In this document: positions 1-8,168 of the stretch, piece after piece
Position numbering within the stretch: the stretch's first letter is position 1
Layout: every line of letters starts with the position of its first letter
DNA from: CAZCQG01 sp964500775
GTDB taxonomy: Bacteria; Campylobacterota; Campylobacteria; Campylobacterales; CAZCQG01
Direction: 5' to 3'
Assembly: GCA_964500775.1 (NCBI GenBank)
Contig: CAZCQG010000001.1
Span: 39,189 to 103,188 of the forward strand
DNA length: 64,000 nt
The notes under the pieces: model-generated
Database searches by the model: none
Seen by the model: the letters and a program-made list of their open reading frames with translations, nothing else
What the model was told of the DNA's origin: nothing
Made by a program: the position numbers and the translations under genes

Positions 1-821
1 CTCTCTGCGGTCATTAGACTCTCGATGATTTTGTGCATCTTCGCAAAAATCTCCAAAAGCCACTCCCGATATTTCTCCTCTTTTATCATATGAGCGACGA
101 CTATCCCTTTTGCTATAGGGGTTTTTAGCTCATGTGCCGAATTTTTCAAAAAAATATCCCGCGATTCCATCAAATCGCTTATCTTTTTTGCGCTCTCAAA
201 AAAGACGGTTTGGATTCTCCCTATCTCATCATTGTTATAACTATACTCACTACAGACCGCTAGTTCTCCGCGACCGAACGCTTCGATGTCTTTTTCGAGC
301 CTTTTTAGAGGTCGCAAGCTCGCAAGTATCCCCCAGTATAAAAATGCCGCGGGGATAAAAACAAATACGTACGCGACGGTCATATAGATATAAAATTCGC
401 TTTTTTTCGTATCCAGTAGTGCTATTTCTACCTCTTGCACTTTGAGTATCGCAGCTCTTTGGAAAAGATTATTGGCGATATGCACTATCTCTAATTTTCT
501 CCTAAAGTCCTCTCCGAATGGCTTTGGCGGAGGTGCCGGAGGAAGATGTGCGGGGGGCATTTCGCCTCCGAAGGGTAAACTCCGAATCTCTTTTGCTTCG
601 CTCGCACTAATAAGCTCAAAACCAAGAATAGCGAGTGCCGAATAATCATTTGACATTACGGCGTGTTCGATAGTCCTACCGTTGTCAAATATCCTTTTAA
701 CAAAATCAAAGCCCTCTTTTTTTGAAAAATTTACGGTTGCGAAAAGAAAAAAAACTAGAAGAATCACCACGAACAACAAAAAGAAAACCGAAATTTTTGC
801 TTGCAACGTATTTTTTTTCAT
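1..821 (-). CDS. Sensor histidine kinase, ArsS-like (C-terminus cut by window edge)
   Basis: Membrane sensor kinase that should phosphorylate the response regulator encoded just upstream; its ATG overlaps that gene's TGA (ATGA), so the two are translationally coupled. I translated about 273 codons from the complement of 819-821. In order: a hydrophobic segment at about residues 8-30, a periplasmic stretch with a proline-rich patch (EMPPAHLPPAPPKP), a second membrane segment (about 145-168), a HAMP-like linker (RPLKRLEKDIEAFGRGEL), and the H-box NSAHELKTPIAKG, whose His is the expected phosphorylation site. The ATPase half lies beyond base 1. The H-box and small size resemble the ArsS family of Campylobacterota, which in Helicobacter senses acid; the signal sensed here is unknown. 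Family assignment is moderate, kinase assignment is strong. Confidence 0.9.
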   Translation of the reverse strand, partial: MKKNTLQAKISVFFLLFVVILLVFFLFATVNFSKKEGFDFVKRIFDNGRTIEHAVMSNDYSALAILGFELISASEAKEIRSLPFGGEMPPAHLPPAPPPKPFGEDFRRKLEIVHIANNLFQRAAILKVQEVEIALLDTKKSEFYIYMTVAYVFVFIPAAFLYWGILASLRPLKRLEKDIEAFGRGELAVCSEYSYNNDEIGRIQTVFFESAKKISDLMESRDIFLKNSAHELKTPIAKGIVVAHMIKEEKYREWLLEIFAKMHKIIESLMTAE

Positions 822-1510
822 GGGATAAACTTATAGCCGAATCCTTTTACGGCTTTTATGTAGCGCGGTTTTTTGCTGTCCTCACCTATTTTACTTCTGA
901 TTCTCCCGACAATCACATCCACGCTTTTTGCCACACTCTCCCATTTCATAGAGGTGACATTATCTACTATCGCATCGCGGCTAAGGACGATGTTTGGATT
1001 CTTCATAAATAGCTCCAATACCTCATACTCCGCAGGGGTGAGATCTACTTTTTCTCCCTCTAAGAATACCTCCATCGTTTTTTCGTTGATTCTAAGGGGA
1101 GAATCTTGCGGGGGTGTTTCTTGCGCACTCGCCTCCGTTTTGCCGCGTCTGCTTTGTACTCGCACTCTCGCTACCAGCTCTCTAGGATCAAACGGTTTGG
1201 GCAGATAATCGTCCGCTCCAAGCTCCAATCCAAGCACCTTGTCGCTTACCGCGCTTCTTGCGGATGTGATGATGATGGGAATCTTACTCTTTACGCGCAC
1301 TTGCTTGCATATCTCAAAGCCGTCCATCTGCGGCAAGGTGAGGTCGAGTATCAATATGTCGTAGCTATTTTCTTCTAGCTCTTTTAACCCCTCTTCGGGA
1401 AGTCGAAAACTTGTGACATCGATAAGATACCCCTTGAGGTACTCTTGGAGAATCTCGCACATCTGCTTGTCGTCTTCTATAAGTAGCGCTTTGATATTTT
1501 GTTCTTGCAT
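818..1510 (-). CDS. OmpR/PhoB-family response regulator (ArsR-like)
   Basis: A 230-residue DNA-binding response regulator and partner of the overlapping downstream kinase. The receiver domain (about 5-118) has the acidic pocket E12/D13/D14, the phospho-acceptor D56 in LILDLTLP, T82 and K105 in the LPKPF motif. The C-terminal winged helix (about 135-230) includes LTPAEYEVLELF and VDVIVGRIRSKIGED and ends GFGYKFIP, typical of OmpR/PhoB proteins. The ATG lies downstream of a weak AAGAGA ribosome site. Tandem repeats upstream suggest autoregulation, and the same region serves the divergent EF-hand gene, which is a likely target. The family is clear; the regulon is inference. Confidence 0.95.
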   Translation of the reverse strand: MQEQNIKALLIEDDKQMCEILQEYLKGYLIDVTSFRLPEEGLKELEENSYDILILDLTLPQMDGFEICKQVRVKSKIPIIITSARSAVSDKVLGLELGADDYLPKPFDPRELVARVRVQSRRGKTEASAQETPPQDSPLRINEKTMEVFLEGEKVDLTPAEYEVLELFMKNPNIVLSRDAIVDNVTSMKWESVAKSVDVIVGRIRSKIGEDSKKPRYIKAVKGFGYKFIP

Positions 1511-1542
1511 ATAAATCTCTTTTATCCGTCGTATAGTTTGGA

Positions 1543-1548
1543 ATCATA
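1543..1548 (-). promoter_or_regulatory. Candidate -10 element of the response regulator gene
   Basis: On the minus strand this reads TATGAT, about 33 bases before the response regulator ATG. The tandem repeats at 1569-1588 sit where a -35 element or activator site would be. This is a match by eye only. Confidence 0.35.
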
Positions 1549-1568
1549 GTTTATCGGGTTTAATTTTG

Positions 1569-1593
1569 AGTAAACCGAAGTAAACCGCGGTTT
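1569..1593. promoter_or_regulatory. Tandem 10-bp direct repeat plus 12-bp palindrome, candidate response-regulator operator
   Basis: AGTAAACCGA (1569-1578) is followed at once by AGTAAACCGC (1579-1588). The second copy runs into the perfect palindrome AAACCGCGGTTT (1582-1593). Direct repeats one helical turn apart are the usual binding pattern of OmpR/PhoB dimers. The site lies between the divergent response regulator and EF-hand genes, so it could control both. Binding is inferred from position and spacing. Confidence 0.5.
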
Positions 1594-1676
1594 CCTTCGC
1601 ATTGACTTCTCCTTACTCGTAATTAACTCCCTTTTGCAATCATTCTATCGTGCCAAATTTAACAAAGGAGCTTATT

Positions 1677-2285
1677 ATGAGTTCTATTTCAAGCACAAGC
1701 AGCTACTACAATAGCTACTCGACGAATATGTACCAAGCACGACAGCGACAGCAGCCAAGTGCGGAAGACATAGAGGCAAAAAAAGCCGAACGTTTTTCCA
1801 ATACCGACACCGACACGGACGGAAGTATCAGTATTAGCGAATTTGAAACCATGTTGGAAAACATGGCGCAAGATAGACCGGAACTCCCCGAAGGGGTAGA
1901 AGCGCCGAGCGATATGCCGAGCGCGGAAGAATTATTTGCGGAATATGATGCCGATGGAGATGGCGCAATATCCGAAGAAGAATTTAGTGCGGGCGAAGAT
2001 GCGATGCACGAAAAAATGGGAAATATGCCTCCACCGCCCCCTCCTCCATCCGGCGGTATGGGTGCAATGGGTAGCACAAGTTCAAGTGTCGGCGGCACGG
2101 ACACTTTTTTACAAATGTTGCTCAATTCTCAAAGCAGCGATGAAAGTAGCGACGAAAGTAGCGATACGATCACCGCTAACCAGCTCAAAGAGCTACTCTC
2201 GTCTCTCAAAGGTTTGTCGGCATATTTGGGTACAAACTCATATAATGCGGATAGTTATCTCTCACTCTCTTCCATTCAAGCTTAA
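1677..2285 (+). CDS. EF-hand calcium-binding protein
   Basis: A 202-residue protein with two canonical 12-residue EF-hand loops: DTDTDGSISISE (about 44-55) and DADGDGAISEEE (about 91-102), each with Asp at positions 1, 3 and 5 and Glu at 12. A polyproline stretch (MPPPPPPPSGG) follows, then a Ser/Asp/Glu-rich region and a helical tail (ITANQLKELLSSL). I see no obvious signal peptide; the N-terminus is Ser/Tyr-rich. ATG at 1677 was chosen because AAAGGAG lies six bases upstream, whereas the in-frame GTG at 1650 has no such site. It is divergent from the two-component pair and probably under its control. Calcium binding is well supported; the role is unknown. Confidence 0.85.
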   Translation: MSSISSTSSYYNSYSTNMYQARQRQQPSAEDIEAKKAERFSNTDTDTDGSISISEFETMLENMAQDRPELPEGVEAPSDMPSAEELFAEYDADGDGAISEEEFSAGEDAMHEKMGNMPPPPPPPSGGMGAMGSTSSSVGGTDTFLQMLLNSQSSDESSDESSDTITANQLKELLSSLKGLSAYLGTNSYNADSYLSLSSIQA

Positions 2286-2291
2286 CTGAAA

Positions 2292-2318
2292 CGCGGGGGG
2301 GGTCCCCTCCCCCCCGCG
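2292..2318 (+). terminator. GC-rich hairpin after the EF-hand gene
   Basis: A perfect 10-bp stem (2292-2301 with 2309-2318, CGCGGGGGGG/CCCCCCCGCG) closes a 7-base loop seven bases after the stop codon. No T-tract follows, so a terminator or 3'-end stabiliser role is inferred from position and stem strength. Confidence 0.55.
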
Positions 2319-2582
2319 ATTAACATTAATTAACACTGACATTCTATAATTCCGTTCAGAATTAATTTTTTAATTCAAATATGTCCTTCGCTTTTTTTAG
2401 AAGAGAGTCGAAATCAACCTAATGCCGTCTTTGCATCAGTACTACCTCCTAACAAACACCTTTCTGAACATTTCGGCTACGGGACTCTCTTCCTGAAAAA
2501 GCTTCTTCGGCATAATCACCGAATCGTCACATTGAAATCCTAAAATCATACTCTTCCAACAAAAATAACCAAAAGGACAACT

Positions 2583-2888
2583 ATGCTTAATGTAGTAACG
2601 TATAGTAGTACGGTAGTAGTCGACGGGGAAATAAATACCATAAGTGCCATACAGCATCTCAAAGAACATTTTCACTCTCTAAGAAACCATCCTGAACTCA
2701 TCGTGGTGCTCAAGGATGCCAATAGTATTCCCTCCTCTGTTTTGGGTATGCTCATAAAACTGGCAAAAGTAGACGGAAAAGAGGTGGTGCTTAAAATTAA
2801 AAACAACGACGTACTGGAAGGATTGAAAGAGCTTAGGCTTGATGAGGCGATAAAGCTAGAGATTTTCGATAGATATTTGCACGGATAA
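2583..2888 (+). CDS. STAS-domain-like small protein
   Basis: A 101-residue soluble protein. It fits a STAS fold as in anti-sigma-factor antagonists: a beta start (VVTYSSTVVVDGEI), a helix, a strand (LIVVLKDANSI), then PSSVLGMLIKLAKVDGKEV, where the Ser pair sits at the usual phospho-serine site before a helix, and finally KNNDVLEGLKELRLDEAI, which matches the common ending with a helix over a Leu-Asp pair. AAAGGA lies upstream of the ATG. The roughly 260 bases before it hold no gene I can support. No kinase or anti-sigma partner is adjacent. The family is inferred from pattern alone; the function is unknown. Confidence 0.6.
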   Translation: MLNVVTYSSTVVVDGEINTISAIQHLKEHFHSLRNHPELIVVLKDANSIPSSVLGMLIKLAKVDGKEVVLKIKNNDVLEGLKELRLDEAIKLEIFDRYLHG

Positions 2889-2897
2889 AGGGCTTCC

Positions 2898-2921
2898 GCT
2901 CCGAGAAGAGTTTCTCGGAGC
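2898..2921. terminator. Hairpin between convergent genes
   Basis: GCTCCGAGAA (2898-2907) pairs perfectly with TTCTCGGAGC (2912-2921) around a 4-base loop. It lies between the stop codons of the STAS-like gene and oorC and could end transcription from both sides. Only short T-rich or A-rich flanks are present. Confidence 0.6.
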
Positions 2922-2931
2922 TAGCAGCTCT

Positions 2932-3510
2932 TTAGATAGCGCAACTTGCGGGTACTTTGATAATCGCTTCTTTAGCGTATTTCTCACCCAAATCAAATGC
3001 TAAATTGTTGGCGTCGTGCACTTTCGCAGGCACCTTTGAGAGCATCACTTCTCTTAATTTATCTCTATCGATCGCATTTGTGAAAGTATTTGCGATAGAA
3101 AGGGCGATGACGGATTGCGTAATAACGTTTTTCACTTCATCTTTTGCGATAGTAATGATAGGAATCTCGATGATTTTCCATTTTTTTCTATCTTCATCCG
3201 TCGGCTTCACGAGAAAAGGATCGATAACTATCGTGCCGCACGGAGTTACGCCGTTTTTAAACAGGTCATAACTTTTTTGGGCAACGGAGAGCATAAAATT
3301 TATCTCCCCTTCGTTTGCGTACGGATAGAAAATCTCCTCATCATCAAGCGTAATATCGACCACGGTAGGTCCGCCTCTTACTTGCGAGGTATAGGTTGCC
3401 GTCTTCATACCGTATCCGCCGACCTTGATTTTTGCCGCCGCGAAAATCTCTCCCGCCAAAAGTACACCCTGTCCACCGACACCGGTAAATCTCATTAATG
3501 TTCTAGCCAT
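2932..3510 (-). CDS. oorC: 2-oxoglutarate:acceptor oxidoreductase gamma subunit
   Basis: Gamma subunit (192 residues) of the enzyme that interconverts 2-oxoglutarate plus CoA and succinyl-CoA plus CO2 using a low-potential electron carrier. In Campylobacterota with the reverse TCA cycle this is a CO2-fixing step. The N-terminus MRFTGVGGQGVLLAGEIFA is the gamma-domain signature, followed by TYTSQVRGGPTVVDI. A strong AGGAGG site precedes the ATG. It is the last gene of the oorDABC run, 11 bases after oorB, and is followed by a hairpin. The length is normal for the family. Confidence 0.95.
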   Translation of the reverse strand: MARTLMRFTGVGGQGVLLAGEIFAAAKIKVGGYGMKTATYTSQVRGGPTVVDITLDDEEIFYPYANEGEINFMLSVAQKSYDLFKNGVTPCGTIVIDPFLVKPTDEDRKKWKIIEIPIITIAKDEVKNVITQSVIALSIANTFTNAIDRDKLREVMLSKVPAKVHDANNLAFDLGEKYAKEAIIKVPASCAI

Positions 3511-3521
3511 CGTGTACCTCC

Positions 3522-4379
3522 TTATATCTTTTTCGCAAAATCATCTTGCGTAAGGACTTTTCGTTTTCCTTGATGCACCGCTTTAATCTCTTCATACATC
3601 TCGCAATACTCTCTTGCATTTTCGTTGTGTTTGATGACACCCGTCGGCAACTTGTTCATCCGCTCCTCTTCAGGAAGCTTTTCCCACTTCGCTAGCGGCG
3701 TAGTGATAGAATCTATCCAATCAAGATTCTTCATTGCGCTGTCCATTTTATTTTTTCTACCCAAGTTTACGTGGCAGTTTGACAGCGCTTCGATGTACGA
3801 GAATCCTTTATGTTGGAATCCTTTAACAAGGAGTTTTTCTAATTTTTTCGGATCAAGTACCGTCTCTCTTCCTACAAAGCTCGCACCCGATGCTTTTGCC
3901 AACTCACAACTATCGAACGTAGGGTCGATATTTCCCGCTTTTTGAGAAACCGTCCACATACCTTGCGGCGTAGTCGGTGAAGTTTGCGAGTTTGTAAGTC
4001 CGTAGATGAAGTTGTTAATAACTATCATATTTATATCGATGTTTCTTCTACAACCGTGTATCGTGTGATTCCCGCCGATAGCGAGTGCATCTCCGTCTCC
4101 CGCTACACAAATTACGTGCTTGTCGGGATTTGCGAGTTTGATACCCGTAGCAAACGCTACCGTTCTACCGTGCGTCGTATGGACGGTGTTGAAATCCACA
4201 TAGGATGAGAATCTCCCCGAACAGCCGATACCGGAAACCACGACCACGTCATCTTGTTTCCATCCACACGCATCGATAGCTCGAATAACGCTTTTAAGGA
4301 TAACACCGTCTCCGCAGCCCCAACACCAAAGTGTAGGCATTTTTTCTAAACGTAAATATTTATCGTAATTAAAAGCCAT
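3522..4379 (-). CDS. oorB: 2-oxoglutarate:acceptor oxidoreductase beta subunit (TPP-binding)
   Basis: A 285-residue beta subunit that binds thiamine diphosphate and an Fe-S cluster. Cys19 and Cys22 (WCWGCG) and Cys53 (GIGCSG), with a later Cys in LSNCHVNL, are in the usual cluster-ligand places. The TPP motif starts at GDGDALAIGGNH and ends near VINN. HTTHGR is the typical substrate-side loop. It starts one base after oorA ends, so translation is probably coupled. It acts in the cytoplasm with OorA, OorC and the ferredoxin-like OorD. Confidence 0.96.
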   Translation of the reverse strand: MAFNYDKYLRLEKMPTLWCWGCGDGVILKSVIRAIDACGWKQDDVVVVSGIGCSGRFSSYVDFNTVHTTHGRTVAFATGIKLANPDKHVICVAGDGDALAIGGNHTIHGCRRNIDINMIVINNFIYGLTNSQTSPTTPQGMWTVSQKAGNIDPTFDSCELAKASGASFVGRETVLDPKKLEKLLVKGFQHKGFSYIEALSNCHVNLGRKNKMDSAMKNLDWIDSITTPLAKWEKLPEEERMNKLPTGVIKHNENAREYCEMYEEIKAVHQGKRKVLTQDDFAKKI

Positions 4380-4380
4380 C

Positions 4381-5526
4381 TTAGAATACCTCCTTCACTT
4401 TTGTAACGATCTCATGCGGAGAGATAGCTCTACCGTTCACTTTATATAGCCCTTCAATGTCAAGTCTGCATGAAACTCTCTCTATCTCTTCGGTATATTG
4501 TCTGATGTTGAGCTCTACGCATAAAACATTTTTGATTTTATCGGTCAGCTCTTTGATTCTCTTCGCAGGACTTGGCCAAAGAGTGATCGGTCTAAAAAGA
4601 CCCGCTTTTATTCCCTCTTTTCTTAGGTGTCGTATCGCCTCTTTTGCGGCAAGCGAAACAGAACCGTATGCGATGATCAGTATGTCGTTTTCACCGAGAT
4701 CATCACACATAAACTCTTCATTAAGTTCGATTTCGTCGACGTGCATCATTACTTTATCTTCTAGTCTTTGAATGAGTTTTCTGCAAGTCTCTATCTCTTC
4801 GGTAGGAAAACCTCTTCCGTCATGGTGTAGACCCGTGAAGTGGTATCTATACCCTTCAAACATAGGGTTAAGTACCGCCGCTTCATCCGCACCGACACCG
4901 TATGGTCTGTAATCTTCGGGTTTGCCGTCGAATCTTTTTCTAGGGACTATCCCTTTTCTCACCTCTTCTTCGGTAGGAATAACCGCTTTTGCGTGCATAT
5001 GTCCGAGTGTCTCGTCGGTCAAAACGATTACCGGCTGCATAAATCTATCTGCGAGGTTAAATGCGCGCACCACCTCGGTGTAACACTCTGCGAGATTTCC
5101 CGCGCAAAGCGTTATCGAACGATAATCGCCGTGGCTTGGGTTTCTTGCTTGTCGCACGTCTCCTTGAGAAACTCTCGTAGGAAGACCCGTACTAGGACCG
5201 CCTCGCATTACGTTTACGAGCACCAAGGGCACTTCCGCCATTTGCGCTAGACCGAGGTTTTCGGCTTTCAAGCTTACTCCCGGACCCGATGTAGCCGTCA
5301 TAGCTCTTTGTCCACTCATCGCTGCTCCGATAGTTGCGGCAATACCTGCTATTTCGTCTTCCATCTGTATCGCCGCACCGCCGCGCTCCGGTAAAAGATC
5401 CGAAATTTCGTGCATAATCTCACTCGAAGGCGTAATAGGATACCCGCCGAAAAATTTACAGCCGGCATCTACGGCAGCCAATGCCGATAGTTCATTCCCG
5501 CTTGATATTACTTCTCTTGTTTGCAT
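4381..5526 (-). CDS. oorA: 2-oxoglutarate:acceptor oxidoreductase alpha subunit
   Basis: Alpha subunit of 381 residues. It carries GGYPITPSSEI, the conserved acidic MEDEIAG segment and the TSGPGVSLK loop that contacts the TPP pyrimidine side, then VNVMRGGPSTGLPTRVSQGD, typical of OorA/KorA. The C-terminal half (ILIIAYGSVSLAAKEAI, GLFRPITLWPSP) is the transketolase-C-like domain. An AGGAGG site precedes the ATG. It lies between oorD and oorB in the usual D-A-B-C order. The overall match leaves little doubt. Confidence 0.96.
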   Translation of the reverse strand: MQTREVISSGNELSALAAVDAGCKFFGGYPITPSSEIMHEISDLLPERGGAAIQMEDEIAGIAATIGAAMSGQRAMTATSGPGVSLKAENLGLAQMAEVPLVLVNVMRGGPSTGLPTRVSQGDVRQARNPSHGDYRSITLCAGNLAECYTEVVRAFNLADRFMQPVIVLTDETLGHMHAKAVIPTEEEVRKGIVPRKRFDGKPEDYRPYGVGADEAAVLNPMFEGYRYHFTGLHHDGRGFPTEEIETCRKLIQRLEDKVMMHVDEIELNEEFMCDDLGENDILIIAYGSVSLAAKEAIRHLRKEGIKAGLFRPITLWPSPAKRIKELTDKIKNVLCVELNIRQYTEEIERVSCRLDIEGLYKVNGRAISPHEIVTKVKEVF

Positions 5527-5541
5527 AAATACCCCTCCTTC

Positions 5542-5859
5542 TTAAGCGCTAAGCTTCATATTTTTATTGTTTTTGATCGCTTCTGCTCTCGCTTTTGCAT
5601 CGTCGGTGAGCTTTGCAAATTTATATTCTGATTTATCGGCAACAAATATTGCAAAATCGGGACAGCTAAGCTCACAGTCGCAACAGCCTATACAAGATTC
5701 AGGCGCAACGATCTCTAGCATAGCGCCAAGTGTGGATGTAGGCTCAAGCCTCATAGCCAATACGCCCGCCGGACAAACCGACACGCATATGTCGCAAGCT
5801 TTACATCTTGCTTCATCCACCCAAACCGGAGTATTTTCCGGCGCTTTTAATAGACTCAT
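5542..5859 (-). CDS. oorD: 2-oxoglutarate:acceptor oxidoreductase delta subunit (2x[4Fe-4S] ferredoxin)
   Basis: A 105-residue ferredoxin-like subunit with two classic cluster motifs, CKACDICVSVCP (about 19-30) and CIGCCDCELSCP (about 56-67), each CxxCxxCxxxCP. It carries electrons between the OorABC catalytic core and the external ferredoxin or flavodoxin pool. It has a short Lys-rich C-terminal tail. AGGAGG precedes the ATG; the gap to sucD is 18 bases. Confidence 0.95.
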   Translation of the reverse strand: MSLLKAPENTPVWVDEARCKACDICVSVCPAGVLAMRLEPTSTLGAMLEIVAPESCIGCCDCELSCPDFAIFVADKSEYKFAKLTDDAKARAEAIKNNKNMKLSA

Positions 5860-5877
5860 TTATTACCTCCTATAAGA

Positions 5878-6747
5878 TTATTTCATCACTTCTTTTACGG
5901 CTTTGCCGATGTCTGCAGGTGAAACCACCACTTTTACTCCCGCTTCTTCGAGAGCTGCCATTTTTTCTGCCGCCGTGCCGGCTCCTCCGCTGATAATCGC
6001 ACCTGCGTGCCCCATTCTCTTGCCCTTTGGCGCAGTTTGCCCCGCGATAAACGCGACTACGGGTTTTTTGATCTGCTCTTTTATAAGCTGTGCGGCTTGA
6101 ATCTCAAGATCACCGCCGATCTCCCCTATCATAACGATAGCTTTTGTCTCGGGATCGGCTTCAAACATCGGAAGGAGTTGCTTGTAGCTAAGCCCGATGA
6201 TAGGATCGCCGCCGATTCCTACCGCGGTGCTTATCCCAAAGCCCTCTTTTACAACTTGGTTACTCGCCTCATAGGTCAATGTGCCCGATTTGCTTATGAG
6301 TCCTATGTTCCCTTTTTTAAATATCATACCGGGCATTATTCCTATTTTACACTCTTCGGCAGTGATGATTCCCGGGCAGTTTGGTCCGATAGTTTTCATC
6401 CCTTTTTTTACTGCATACGCTTTAGCAAACATCATATCTTTTACGGGCGCTCCCTCGGTGATAATGACGGCTAACTCGATGCCTGCATCGGCCGCTTCCA
6501 TCACGGCATCCGCTACGAACGCGGGCGGTACGAATACCATAGAGACGGTCGCTCCTGTTTTTGCCACGGCATCGCCTACCGTATTAAATACGGGTTTGCC
6601 GAGGTGCTCTTGTCCCCCTTTGCCCGGCGTCACGCCGCCTACTATCTGCGTGCCGTATGCCAAACATTGCTCGGCATGGAACGTCCCCTCTTTTCCGGTG
6701 AAACCTTGTACGATGACTTTTGTGTCTTTATTTACCAATATACTCAT
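5878..6747 (-). CDS. sucD: Succinyl-CoA synthetase (ADP-forming) alpha subunit
   Basis: A 289-residue alpha subunit. The N-terminal CoA-binding fold includes VIVQGFTGKEGTFHAEQ and TPGKGGQ. The active-site His is in MGHAGAIISGG, phosphorylated during catalysis in this family, and IGEIGG is the conserved loop facing the beta subunit. The enzyme makes succinyl-CoA from succinate, CoA and ATP or runs in reverse, and it feeds OorDABC encoded directly downstream. An AAGGAG site lies upstream, preceded by a terminator-like hairpin. Confidence 0.96.
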   Translation of the reverse strand: MSILVNKDTKVIVQGFTGKEGTFHAEQCLAYGTQIVGGVTPGKGGQEHLGKPVFNTVGDAVAKTGATVSMVFVPPAFVADAVMEAADAGIELAVIITEGAPVKDMMFAKAYAVKKGMKTIGPNCPGIITAEECKIGIMPGMIFKKGNIGLISKSGTLTYEASNQVVKEGFGISTAVGIGGDPIIGLSYKQLLPMFEADPETKAIVMIGEIGGDLEIQAAQLIKEQIKKPVVAFIAGQTAPKGKRMGHAGAIISGGAGTAAEKMAALEEAGVKVVVSPADIGKAVKEVMK

Positions 6748-6777
6748 TTTTATTTATCTCCTTTTTTAAACGCGTTC

Positions 6778-6802
6778 AAAAAAGGCTCTTCGGCAGAGAG
6801 CC
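6778..6802 (-). promoter_or_regulatory. Terminator/attenuator-like leader before sucD
   Basis: Read on the minus strand, GGCTCT pairs with AGAGCC (6 bp, loop about 7) and runs into TTTTTT, as in an intrinsic terminator. The CCTTTTTT end (6778-6785) can instead pair with AAAAAAGG (6760-6767 region), which contains the sucD ribosome site. It closely resembles the element before sucC at 8169-8210. A role in setting sucD expression is inference. Confidence 0.5.
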
Positions 6803-6834
6803 CTCGCGACTTGTCGCTCTTGATGCTTCGCATC

Positions 6835-8156
6835 CTAACCCCTTGCCGCTTCTACGGCTTTTTTCGCGCCGTCTTCGAGATCGGTGGCAGCGACGATATT
6901 TGCGATCCCTGCATTTTTGAGAATCTCTGCCGCTTCTAGTGCGTTTGTCNNNNNNNNNNNNNNNNNNNNNNNNNNNNNNNNNNNNNNNNNNNNNNNNNNN
7001 NNNNNNNNNNNNNNNNNNNNNNNNNNNNNNNNNNNNNNNNNNNNNNNNNGATATTTGCGATCCCTGCATTTTTGAGAATCTCTGCCGCTTCTAGTGCGTT
7101 TGTCCCATCCAATCTCACGATCACGGGGACGTTTACGTTTGTGATTTTCGTAGCTTCCAAGATTCCGTTTGCTACCCTATCGCACCGTACGATACCTCCA
7201 AAGATATTGACGAATATCGATTTGACGTTCGGGTCTTTCAATATAATCTCAAAACCTTTTGCCACCGTCTCGGGATTTGCACCGCCGCCTACATCGAGGA
7301 AGTTCGCAGGTTTCCCGCCGACGTAGTTTATCGTATCCATTGTCCCCATCGCTAGACCTGCGCCATTCACCATACATCCGACGTTGCCGTCAAGCTTCAC
7401 ATAGCTTAGCCCGTATTTGCCCGCCTCTATCTCGGTAGGCTCCTCTTCGCTTAAGTCGCGCATTTCGGCGATGCTGTTTTGTCTATAAAGAGCATTGTTG
7501 TCAAATCCCATTTTCGCATCAAGCGCCAAGAATTTCCCTTCACCCGTTTTGATGAGCGGATTTATCTCGATCATCTCGGCGTCGTGATCCATATAGACCT
7601 TATAAAGCGCACTCGCAAACTTGATAAAAGGCATCACCTCTTCGTTTGCCAAGCCAAGTCCAAATGCAAGCTCTCTGCCGTGATACCCCTGGAATCCTAC
7701 ACTCGGGTCGATAGCGACTTTTACGATTTTTTCAGGCGACTTATGGGCGACCTCTTCGATCTCCATCCCCCCTTCGGTGCTCGCCATCATCACGGGCATC
7801 TCTTTAGCCCTGTCTAGTACCATTCCTAAATAGTATTCCGCCTTTATGTCCGCACCCTCTTCGATGTAGACTTTTTGGACGAGCTTCCCTTCAGGTCCCG
7901 TTTGGTGGGTCACAAGATTCATACCGAGAATCTTGCCCGCTAGCTCTTTTACCTCGGCCGTACTTTTGGCTAGCTTTACACCGCCTCCGAGTCCTCTGCC
8001 GCCGGCGTGAATCTGGGCTTTGACCACCCATATTTTGCCGCCTAGCTCTTGAGCTGCCTTTACCGCTTCATCCGGCGTAAAAGCTACGTGACCTCTTGGG
8101 GTCGGCACGCCGTATTTTTTAAATATTTCTTTTGCTTGATATTCGTGTATGTTCAT
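6835..8156 (-). CDS. sucC: Succinyl-CoA synthetase (ADP-forming) beta subunit, interrupted by an assembly gap
   Basis: Beta subunit with an ATP-grasp fold: MNIHEYQAKEIFKKYGVPTPRG at the start, KAQIHAGGRGLGGGVK, EINPLIKTGEGKFLALDAK, NGAGLAMGTMD and FVNIFGGIVRCD. One hundred Ns interrupt it at 6950-7049, and the 55 bases on either side of the gap are identical. Merging them gives, in frame, a C-terminus of NIVAATDLEDGAKKAVEAARG and a TAG at 6835-6837. The total is 388 residues, the usual SucC length. The true stop is therefore at 6835 and the gene is probably intact. It is the partner of SucD encoded next. Confidence 0.93.
6895..6949. repeat. 55-bp direct repeat, copy 1, left flank of gap
   Basis: These 55 bases are identical to 7050-7104 on the other side of the N run. 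Both encode the same residues of SucC, so this is best read as two contigs that overlap and were not merged, not as a biological repeat. Confidence 0.95.
6950..7049. other. Assembly gap (100 N) inside sucC
   Basis: A run of exactly 100 N, a placeholder of unknown true length. The flanking 55-bp identity indicates that the true gap is probably zero. Confidence 0.98.
7050..7104. repeat. 55-bp direct repeat, copy 2, right flank of gap
   Basis: Identical to 6895-6949. It marks the overlap of the two contigs within sucC. Confidence 0.95.
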
Positions 8157-8168
8157 TTTATTTTAACT

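Noticed and set aside
2442..2675. Minus-strand open frame of 77 codons
   Set aside because: It overlaps the STAS-like gene on the other strand, has no ribosome site and no recognisable motif.
6936..7075. Open frames running through the N gap, including a sucC ending in QTH
   Set aside because: These readings come from translating N bases and the duplicated flank; merging the flank gives the normal SucC end at 6835.
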